DNA of 5,384 nt, taken from positions 1-5,384 of the forward strand of contig JAVBQE010000068.1 of NCBI GenBank assembly GCA_031549165.1. The letters are read 5' to 3'. Numbering within the stretch: position 1 is the first letter of the stretch; each line of letters opens with the position of its first letter. Origin of the DNA: Parelusimicrobium sp031549165. Its GTDB lineage: Bacteria > Elusimicrobiota > Elusimicrobia > Elusimicrobiales > Elusimicrobiaceae. The notes beneath the pieces are model-generated. The model saw only the letters and a program-made list of their open reading frames with translations. It did not search any database and was not told the DNA's origin. A program made the translations under genes and the position numbers. This document shows, piece by piece, positions 1-4,791 of this stretch.

Positions 1-323
1 TCGTTTTTGCACACGTTAATTTCAACGAAAACCACTGGGTCTATGTAGACTTGTATAATGTCTTCAATTTTGTTTCTTATTTTTTCGTAATAGGGGATTC
101 CTGTAAAGGGGGGCTGGGGCTTGTCGTCCTTATCATCTTTAACGCCGACGATTATTGTGCCGCCCAAAGCATTAGCGAAGGAGGAGATGGTTTTAGCCAG
201 CTTTTCCGTGTTGGCGGGCAGAAAATATTTATAGTCCAGCTGTTTATTTTCCGGCACACCTAATGCCAAAAAGTTTTCTACATCCTGAAAAGTAATATCG
301 TTTATAGGTTTATTAAAAAACAT
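1..323 (-). CDS. AlbA_2-domain putative DNA-binding protein (N-terminal part, truncated by window edge)
   Basis: Reading the minus strand from ATG at 323-321 gives 107 uninterrupted codons up to the window edge, so the C-terminal part is missing. Residues about 25-64 match the AlbA_2 (Schlafen AlbA_2, PF04326) signature: an E-x-K-x-L-D-Y-K segment at 25-32, then KLAKTISSFANALGG at 41-55 and IIVGVKDD at 57-64. These correspond to the family's 'E-x-K ... I-x-AFAN-x-x-GG-x-I-x-x-GV-x-D' pattern. Members are predicted to bind nucleic acid and are often fused to a RecG-like ATP-binding domain or a winged helix; which applies here lies outside the window. The start is supported by a minus-strand GAGAGG about 10 nt upstream and by an in-frame stop just above it. 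It is transcribed divergently from the MgtE-like gene at 363. No specific function can be assigned. The family call is fairly secure; the role is not. Confidence 0.8.
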   Translation of the reverse strand, partial: MFFNKPINDITFQDVENFLALGVPENKQLDYKYFLPANTEKLAKTISSFANALGGTIIVGVKDDKDDKPQPPFTGIPYYEKIRNKIEDIIQVYIDPVVFVEINVCKN

Positions 324-348
324 GGGCTTCAATCCTCTCTAATATTTA

Positions 349-354
349 TATAAT
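349..354 (+). promoter_or_regulatory. Candidate -10 box for the MgtE-like gene
   Basis: A perfect TATAAT lies at 349-354, only 8 bp before the ATG at 363. A start site 6-8 nt downstream would fall at the start codon itself, giving a leaderless or nearly leaderless message. That fits the absence of any Shine-Dalgarno sequence ahead of 363. No good -35 box is visible around 326-332. Chance occurrence in this A/T-rich gap is possible. Confidence 0.35.
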
Positions 355-381
355 AATATTGTATGTATAAGCAACCCACAA
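353..381 (-). promoter_or_regulatory. Candidate sigma-70-type promoter for the AlbA_2 gene
   Basis: On the minus strand TTGTGG (381-376) and TATTAT (358-353) are separated by 17 bp, a reasonable match to TTGACA-N17-TATAAT. Transcription would start near 346, leaving a leader of about 20-25 nt that contains the GAGAGG ribosome-binding site. The -35 box would lie inside the first codons of the divergent gene. This is inferred from consensus matching in A/T-rich DNA, where chance matches are common. Confidence 0.4.
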
Positions 382-1205
382 ACCAAACGGCCAGCCTTTT
401 GGCTGAAAAATTTATTAACGCGGACGCCCGGCGCGCGGCATATTTTCTGGAAACTTTGCCCACGCATGAGGCGCTGTCGCTTATACAGGGTTTAAATATA
501 GATGTAACGGTAAAATGCGTTGAGAATATGTGCCACGAGCGCGCAGCCGCGCTGCTGCGCCGCATGAACATCAAGCAGGCCGCGCTGGTGTTAAACAGGG
601 TTAACCTGCGCCACGCCGGCCATATCTACGCCGCATTTCCGGAACATTTTCAAAAAAAGATTTCTGCCGAGTTTGACGCCTCTTTTGTTGCACGCCTAAA
701 AACAGCCTGCGCCTATCCGCCCAACACGGCTGGCGCTATGGCGGGGGGAGACTTCTTTGTTTTCCGGACGGATGATAAAGTTAAAGATATCCTTGCCAAA
801 CTGGAAACCATGCCGCGCAAAAAAACGCCTTTTATAGTTTATGTAACGGACCGCCAGGGACGGCTGGCAGGCAGTATTAAAACGGGGGACCTGCTTTTCT
901 TTAACGCGGACTCTTCCGCCGGCTCCGTTATGATAAAAGAAACAGATTTTATTAAAGCTAATGCACAACGCGCGGAAGCGGAGAATACTTTTAAAGCAAA
1001 AGACCTCTTTGAACTGCCCGTTCTGGATGATAATAATATTCTAATCGGTATCATATCCGTTAACAGCCTGCTTAAAGAAGAGCCCGCCGCCTGCTGCACG
1101 GATGACTGCTGCAAAGAACACTACTTCAACAAAAAAATATTTTTTGCCGTGGCGGGCCTTGCCTGCGTGTTTGTAATAATTTTACTTCTGAGGAACTTTT
1201 TATGA
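363..1205 (+). CDS. MgtE-like protein: MgtE N-domain and CBS pair with one C-terminal membrane helix (no channel domain)
   Basis: The 280-residue product has the cytosolic half of the Mg2+ channel MgtE. Residues about 10-105 form short amphipathic helical repeats (for example RRAAYFLETLPTHEAL and RAAALLRRMNIKQAALVLNR) typical of the MgtE_N superhelix. YPPNTAGAMAGGDFFVF at 118-134 matches the hallmark 'P-x-x-(S/T)-AG-x-x-M' junction into the CBS domains. Residues about 131-238 are a CBS pair, with strand-turn elements FIVYVTDRQGRLAGSI and LPVLDDNNILIGIIS. The usual five-helix pore is absent: after a Cys cluster (CCTDDCC, 244-250) there is one hydrophobic helix (about 259-276) ending RNFL. The product therefore looks like a tail-anchored sensor or regulator and not a transporter. 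In MgtE this module senses Mg2+ and CBS domains bind adenine nucleotides; the ligand here is inferred. ATG 363 is the first start after an in-frame TAA (354-356), with no clear ribosome-binding site. The stop overlaps dut (ATGA). Confidence 0.82.
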   Translation: MYKQPTNQTASLLAEKFINADARRAAYFLETLPTHEALSLIQGLNIDVTVKCVENMCHERAAALLRRMNIKQAALVLNRVNLRHAGHIYAAFPEHFQKKISAEFDASFVARLKTACAYPPNTAGAMAGGDFFVFRTDDKVKDILAKLETMPRKKTPFIVYVTDRQGRLAGSIKTGDLLFFNADSSAGSVMIKETDFIKANAQRAEAENTFKAKDLFELPVLDDNNILIGIISVNSLLKEEPAACCTDDCCKEHYFNKKIFFAVAGLACVFVIILLLRNFL

Positions 1206-1624
1206 TTATTAAAGTAAAAAAGCTAAACCCCAATGCAAGGCTGCCCATGCGCGCGCACAGCACGGACTCCGGGGCGGATATTTTTGCCCTTGAACACACG
1301 GTGTTAAAGGCGGAGAGCATTACTAATGTTAAAACGGGCATTGCGGTGGAACTGCATGAAAACACGTCCGGCATAATTTGGGGCAAAAGCTCTGTGGAAA
1401 GCAAAGGCGTTAAGGTAATGGCGGGCCTGATAGACCATCCTTACAGGGGCGAAATTTTGGTATGCATGTATAATTTAAATAAGACGGACTTTGTGTTTGA
1501 AGCGGGGCAGAAAATAGCGCAGCTGGTGGTGCTGCCCACGTTATACCCGGCCTTTGAAGAAGCTGTGGATTTAGCGGACACACAAAGAGGCGCCGGCGGC
1601 TTCGGCAGCACAGGTCATAAATAA
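1202..1624 (+). CDS. dut: dUTP diphosphatase (dUTPase)
   Basis: dUTPase hydrolyses dUTP to dUMP and pyrophosphate, keeping uracil out of DNA and feeding thymidylate synthesis. The 140-residue length is normal for the homotrimeric cytosolic family. All five family motifs are visible: I, TDSGADIFA (21-29); II, GKSSVESKG (61-69); III, GLIDHPYRGEI (75-85), including Asp78 and the Tyr81-Arg82-Gly83 segment; IV, GQKIAQLVVLP (102-112); V, RGAGGFGSTG (129-138), the flexible C-terminal P-loop-like arm that closes over the nucleotide. Motif II has Gly-Lys where many homologues have Pro-Arg or Gly-Arg, a conservative change. The ATG overlaps the stop of the MgtE-like gene (ATGA), and GAGGA at 1190-1194 gives a 7-nt spaced ribosome-binding site inside that gene, so the two are probably co-transcribed and translationally coupled. 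There is no evident functional link between them. Confidence 0.96.
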   Translation: MIIKVKKLNPNARLPMRAHSTDSGADIFALEHTVLKAESITNVKTGIAVELHENTSGIIWGKSSVESKGVKVMAGLIDHPYRGEILVCMYNLNKTDFVFEAGQKIAQLVVLPTLYPAFEEAVDLADTQRGAGGFGSTGHK

Positions 1625-1635
1625 TTTGCTAAAAT

Positions 1636-1664
1636 AGAGTGTTGCTTTTTTTACACTCTTTAAA
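1636..1664 (+). terminator. Small hairpin after dut; possible weak terminator
   Basis: AGAGTGT (1636-1642) and ACACTCT (1653-1659) form a perfect 7-bp stem around a T-rich 10-nt loop, followed by only TT and then AAA. It lies 11 nt after the dut stop and just before the tRNA. A real U-tract is lacking, so termination would be inefficient at best; it may instead act in processing between dut mRNA and the tRNA precursor. A TAAAAT at 1630-1635 could be a -10 box for the tRNA, but no matching -35 box was found. Confidence 0.35.
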
Positions 1665-1747
1665 GGGCGGGTGGCGGAATGGCAGACGCGTACGGCTCAG
1701 AACCGTATGCTCGTAAGAGCTTGTGGGTTCAACTCCCATCCCGCCCA
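1665..1747 (+). tRNA. tRNA-Leu, anticodon CAG
   Basis: A complete class II cloverleaf folds by hand. The acceptor stem GGGCGGG (1665-1671) pairs with CCCGCCC (1740-1746), with discriminator A1747. The D stem GCG/CGC (1674-1676 with 1687-1689) encloses GAATGGCAGA. The anticodon stem TACGG/CCGTA (1691-1695 with 1703-1707) carries loop CTCAGAA, so the anticodon is CAG (1698-1700), reading CUG. The long variable arm GCTC-GTAA-GAGC (1709-1720) is diagnostic of Leu/Ser-type tRNAs, and TGGCGGAAT plus discriminator A favour Leu. The T arm is GTGGG-TTCAACT-CCCAT (1723-1739), with one G-U pair. The 3' CCA is not encoded (ATTT follows) and must be added by nucleotidyltransferase. A run of seven T begins at 1748. 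Confidence 0.97.
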
Positions 1748-1756
1748 TTTTTTTAC

Positions 1757-1761
1757 GAGGG
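1757..1761 (+). promoter_or_regulatory. Ribosome-binding site fixing the start at 1768
   Basis: GAGGG is spaced 6 nt from ATG 1768. This decides the start: the reading frame is open further upstream, to a GTG at 1723, but that codon lies inside the tRNA T arm. Starting at 1768 also puts a clean signal peptide at the N-terminus. Confidence 0.75.
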
Positions 1762-1767
1762 TTAATA

Positions 1768-3327
1768 ATGAAAAAGTACTTCTTCCTACTTCTGTTTTTC
1801 TTTGCATTTAATGCTCACGCTGTAATCTACACATCTTCAGACAATCAGTTTACTATTGATATGCCTTCCGGCTGGGCGCGTACGGTAAAGGCGGACTCTG
1901 TGTTATTTCTTAAAAAAGGTACCGCCCAGATAGAATTTAAAACCGTGCCCGAGTGTGAGAGCGAAGCGTGTTTAGACCAGAAGATACAGGACGACCTTAC
2001 CGCCGTAAAAGCCAAAAAAATGAAAATTGTGGGTAACAGCTACACAGGCGAAGAAATTAAAAAAATAGATTTCTCCACCGGCGAGCATGTGGTTTACATA
2101 AATTTTTCAAGCCCTAAAATGGACTTTAGCGCCGGCTACTTTATGTTTAACGGCCACGCCTACAGCGTGCTTACGCAGAACATGTCTTACGCAGACACGG
2201 ACCTTATTTTTTCTTTTATCTCCCCCATAGAGCAGCCCAAAGCTAAGAAGGAAGCCTATGATACCTACGCGCTACCCTCCGTGGAAAGCGCTGAAATTGC
2301 CAGCGTTACATTAAAGGAAGAATCTAAGGCGCAAGTGCAGGAAAATAAAATAGTAACGCCGTCGGCCACCATATTTTTACAAAAAGCAAAACGCAAAGTT
2401 AATGAAAACAGGGACTTTACTTTTGTAAGCAAGGAGATGCCCAGCTATATCCGCTCTTTCGGCCGCGCCTTTGACGTGCTGGTGCTGCTGTTTGGGTTAT
2501 ATCTATTAGTATTTGCAGGCGCATTGTTGGTAAAGATAATTTACCACGGCAGGCCGCCGCGCCTTCGCACAAACCCGGCCTCTGCCTATCCTATAAAGTT
2601 TGCCAGGCTTTACGGTACGCCCAGCCTTATTTTCAGCGCTAAGGATAACCAGGGCAGCAGCTTTGTTTCCTTCTCCACGCGCTGGAGCGGCATGTTTATG
2701 TTTATGGGTTTGGCGCTTGTTGTGTTTACCTGTCTTTTTATGTGCGTGCTGCGCGCGGACGAAGTGTTTGGCGTTTACTTCACCTCTTATGCGAGAAGCA
2801 GCATTTATTCTTTCTTCGCGCTGGTGATACCTTTGGGGTTGTTTATTTACGCAGTGGGTTTATTTATAAAATTAATCTCCCCGGCGGAATTTACTATTTA
2901 TAATCAGAGCGGCAAAAAAGCGGTTTACATTTTGCAAAAGGGTTTTAGTGTTAAGCAGGAAGCGTACACCGTTTATTATGCCCACTCAGACGATACATTC
3001 CGCCTTATAAGGAAAAAGTTTTCCTTAAAACGCCGCTGGGATATGGTAAGCGAAAGCGGGGAAGAAGTGGCTACGTTTATTGAAAGCAGCGCCGTTAAAT
3101 CCATTTTTAGAAGATGTTTCGGCCATCTGTGGGGCATACTGCGCGCCAGCTACAGTGTTACAGGCCCGTTGGAAAGCAAAGGCTTTGTACACAACCACAA
3201 CACAATGTTTAATGAGTTTACGGCTAACATAGACAAGCCGCAGGCCATTGACGCGCTTGAAATGATGGTAGCCGCGCTCGTTATTAACATAAGAGATATG
3301 GACAAATATTATCCATGGATAAACTAA
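1768..3327 (+). CDS. Membrane protein: signal peptide, PsbP-like exported domain, three helices, scramblase/Tubby-like C-terminus
   Basis: I do not recognise this 519-residue protein as a named family. Residues 1-18 are a signal peptide (Lys-Lys, a Phe/Leu core, then AHA before the predicted cut). Residues about 20-153 look like a small exported beta-alpha domain of the PsbP/Mog1 type: FTIDMPSGW (28-36) is the typical opening strand-turn, and the domain ends in a Tyr-rich strand and an Asp...Phe-Ser-Phe helix. Cys63 and Cys68 could form a disulfide. A charged linker (154-231) precedes helix 1 (about 235-258), a basic loop (259-308), helix 2 (309-328) and helix 3 (346-368). Positive charges after helix 1 place the N-domain outside and residues 372-519 in the cytoplasm. 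That C-terminal part has alternating short strands followed by a hydrophobic helix (ALEMMVAALVINIRD), the layout of the scramblase/LURP-one/Tubby barrel; this is inference from pattern. The gene starts 20 nt after the tRNA. Its reality as a gene is very likely; its function is unknown. Confidence 0.75.
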   Translation: MKKYFFLLLFFFAFNAHAVIYTSSDNQFTIDMPSGWARTVKADSVLFLKKGTAQIEFKTVPECESEACLDQKIQDDLTAVKAKKMKIVGNSYTGEEIKKIDFSTGEHVVYINFSSPKMDFSAGYFMFNGHAYSVLTQNMSYADTDLIFSFISPIEQPKAKKEAYDTYALPSVESAEIASVTLKEESKAQVQENKIVTPSATIFLQKAKRKVNENRDFTFVSKEMPSYIRSFGRAFDVLVLLFGLYLLVFAGALLVKIIYHGRPPRLRTNPASAYPIKFARLYGTPSLIFSAKDNQGSSFVSFSTRWSGMFMFMGLALVVFTCLFMCVLRADEVFGVYFTSYARSSIYSFFALVIPLGLFIYAVGLFIKLISPAEFTIYNQSGKKAVYILQKGFSVKQEAYTVYYAHSDDTFRLIRKKFSLKRRWDMVSESGEEVATFIESSAVKSIFRRCFGHLWGILRASYSVTGPLESKGFVHNHNTMFNEFTANIDKPQAIDALEMMVAALVINIRDMDKYYPWIN

Positions 3328-3362
3328 CTGCGCAGATACTGCGCGTAGAAGGTTCGTTCTGC

Positions 3363-3475
3363 GTCTTTTTGTTTTCTTTGCATTTTTTTTGAGGCTTATG
3401 TACCGAGACTCACTTTGTTCGCTTTCTTCGTAGTACACCGCGCCTCAAAAGAAAATGCAAATAAAACAAAAATAC
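3363..3475. repeat. Long near-perfect inverted repeat (possible MITE-like or palindromic intergenic element)
   Basis: The left arm 3363-3395 (33 nt, T-rich, ending TTTTGAGGC) matches the reverse complement of the right arm 3442-3475 (34 nt, starting GCCTCAAAAG) at 31 of 33 positions, with one extra base on the right. The 46-nt centre has a further short inverted pair, TGTAC (3399-3403) with GTACA (3433-3437). In RNA it would form a stem of about 33 bp with an internal stem-loop. No U-tract follows, so it is not a standard intrinsic terminator. Sharp inverted ends suggest a non-autonomous mobile element, but no target-site duplication flanks it directly. Confidence 0.8.
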
Positions 3476-3480
3476 TTGAA

Positions 3481-3495
3481 TTTCGCTTCGCGAAA
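3481..3495. repeat. Short perfect hairpin upstream of the flavoprotein gene
   Basis: TTTCGC-TTC-GCGAAA is a perfect 6-bp inverted repeat with a three-base loop, ending 26 bp before ATG 3522. It could be part of the neighbouring inverted-repeat element, an operator half-site pair, or an mRNA leader hairpin. Nothing in the sequence distinguishes these. Confidence 0.5.
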
Positions 3496-3521
3496 CGCTG
3501 CGCGCGGCATGATGACGGACA

Positions 3522-4718
3522 ATGCAAAATAATAATTTAAACTTTGATGTTATTGTGGCAGGCACAGGGCCTTCGGGCATGGCATGCGCGCTTACTTTAG
3601 CGCGCGGCGGGAAAAATGTTTTGCTGCTTGAACGCCAAAAAACAGGCGGCAGGAAAATTTTACTAAGCGGCAACGGCAGATGTAATATCACGAATGCGGC
3701 ACTTTCTTCGGACAAATATTACGGAGACAAAAAATTTATAGATAATTTTTTGTCTCTTTTTTCTTTTGAGGCTTGCCGGGACATGCTTTCTTCCGTCGGC
3801 GTTCTAATAAAAGAGGAAGATGGGGGAAGGTATTTTCCCGTTACCGAGTCTTCGCAAAGCGTTAAGAGCGCTTTTGAAATGTCGCTTAAAGAAGCGGGGG
3901 TAAAAACGGAGTTTGGTGCGTGCGTGACTAAAATTTCTAAGAAAGATTTATTTGAAATAACGCTGCAGGACGGGCGGAAGTTTAACTCTAAACATTTAGT
4001 TTTAGCTTGCGGCTCGCCCGCCTACGAAACCTCCGGCGCGGACGATAAAAGCTACGCTTTGGCAGAAAGTTTAGGCCACACTATATTGCCTGTTAAACCC
4101 GCCATGTGCGCCTTGGAGCTTGAAGATAATATTAAACTCCTCCACGGCGCGCGTCAGTACGCGGGGGTGGAGCTTAACGGCCAAAAAGAATATGGGGAAA
4201 TAATTTTTTCCGGCCAAAGTGTAAGCGGCCTTCCGGTGTTAAGTTTAAGCCGCCTTGCAAAAAGGGGGGACGCGCTTAATATAAACTTTTTCCAATATAT
4301 GTCCGCTTCTGAGTTTAAAAAATATATCACAGCGCGCGCTGCGCAGTTTGCAGAACGCAAAATGGAACACTTTTTTACCGGCATTCTTTCCCCGGCGGTA
4401 TCGGCTTATATTTTGGAGCTTTCCGGCGTTGCTAAAACAGCTTTGGCAGGCAGAGTAAATTTAGAGAAGTTGATAACCCTGCTTCAAGCCTGCCCATTTA
4501 AAATTAAAGATACCAAAGGGCTTGCATATGCCATGTCCGCCTGCGGCGGCGTGAGTACACTGGAGCTCAACAAAGATTTTTCTTCCAAAAAAGCAAAAAA
4601 TTTGTTTATAATAGGAGAAATGGCCGACATAGACGCTAAATGCGGCGGATATTCTTTGCACTATGCATTAGGCAGTGGAGTTATCAGCGCAAAAACTATT
4701 TTAGAGTTGTCATCCTGA
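3522..4718 (+). CDS. BaiN/HI0933-family NAD(P)/FAD-dependent oxidoreductase
   Basis: This 398-residue product is a full-length flavoprotein of the HI0933/BaiN family (PF03486, usually about 400-420 residues). The N-terminal Rossmann FAD site reads VAGTGPSG (12-19) and ends in Glu37 for the ribose. The family signature follows, KILLSGNGRCNITN (45-58). Next come YFPV, a second dinucleotide-like strand LVLACGSPAYETSG, the conserved GH...KPAMCALEL segment, GEIIFSGQSVSGLP (225-238), CGGV (341-344) and the C-terminal FAD-contacting GEMADID-x-x-CGGY (365-377). The SGLPVLSLSR and CGGY forms resemble the clostridial BaiN-like branch more than the proteobacterial YhiN branch. One member, BaiN, is implicated in bile-acid dehydroxylation, but most members, including this one, have unknown substrates. 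Ser378 sits where Asn is usual after GGY. ATG 3522 is preceded by an in-frame TGA (3513-3515) and only a weak GACGGA. The last codons and stop lie in a hairpin repeat. Confidence 0.9.
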   Translation: MQNNNLNFDVIVAGTGPSGMACALTLARGGKNVLLLERQKTGGRKILLSGNGRCNITNAALSSDKYYGDKKFIDNFLSLFSFEACRDMLSSVGVLIKEEDGGRYFPVTESSQSVKSAFEMSLKEAGVKTEFGACVTKISKKDLFEITLQDGRKFNSKHLVLACGSPAYETSGADDKSYALAESLGHTILPVKPAMCALELEDNIKLLHGARQYAGVELNGQKEYGEIIFSGQSVSGLPVLSLSRLAKRGDALNINFFQYMSASEFKKYITARAAQFAERKMEHFFTGILSPAVSAYILELSGVAKTALAGRVNLEKLITLLQACPFKIKDTKGLAYAMSACGGVSTLELNKDFSSKKAKNLFIIGEMADIDAKCGGYSLHYALGSGVISAKTILELSS

Positions 4719-4775
4719 GCGGGAGCGAAGGATCTTGTTATGATCATAAGATTCTTCGTTTCACTAAGAATGACA
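4708..4775. repeat. Hairpin repeat of the GTCATCCTGAGC...GAATGACA type
   Basis: The left arm 4708-4736 and right arm 4748-4775 are inverted copies. The two outer blocks, 12 and 13 nt, match at 21 of 25 positions, with two of the differences being G-U pairs in RNA; a 4-versus-3-nt stretch lies between them. The loop contains the palindrome TTATGATCATAA (4738-4749). Similar dispersed hairpins that begin GTCAT(C/T)CTGAGC and end GAATGAC occur in many unrelated bacterial genomes. The left arm overlaps the 3' end of the flavoprotein gene and contains its stop codon. With no U-tract after it, the hairpin more likely stabilises or separates messages than terminates transcription. Confidence 0.85.
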
Positions 4776-4791
4776 GCCAAAGGGTGATTTT

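Larger units (their letters stand above)
3328..3521. other. 194-bp intergenic region with inverted-repeat structure
   Basis: No coding sequence is supported here. The region holds a long inverted repeat (3363-3475) and a small perfect hairpin (3481-3495), both listed separately. The heptamer CTGCGCG occurs directly repeated on either side of the long repeat (3339-3345 and 3498-3504), and CTGCGCAG at 3328-3335 is a palindrome right after the upstream stop codon. I saw no convincing -35/-10 pair for the flavoprotein gene. Confidence 0.7.

Noticed and set aside
51..263. A 70-codon plus-strand open frame
   Set aside because: It lies antisense to the AlbA_2 coding sequence, which has recognisable family motifs; this frame has none and no ribosome-binding site.
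329..1404. Several minus-strand open frames of 80-92 codons
   Set aside because: All are antisense shadows of the MgtE-like and dut genes, with no family motifs.
1665..1747. tRNA-Leu as an integration (att) site for a mobile element
   Set aside because: No integrase gene and no repeated tRNA 3' end were found in the window.
1723..1767. N-terminal extension of the membrane protein from GTG 1723
   Set aside because: It would begin inside the tRNA-Leu T arm and bury the signal peptide; ATG 1768 has its own ribosome-binding site.
3363..3475. Inverted repeat as an intrinsic terminator for the upstream gene
   Set aside because: The stem is A/T-rich and is not followed by a U-tract on either strand.
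3025..3715. Two minus-strand open frames of 137 and 101 codons spanning the intergenic inverted repeat
   Set aside because: They are largely antisense to the membrane protein and flavoprotein genes, are composed of low-complexity basic sequence over the repeat, and show no recognisable domain.
4708..4775. CRISPR repeat or insertion-sequence terminus
   Set aside because: There is a single hairpin with no spaced repeats and no transposase; it fits a dispersed palindromic repeat better.
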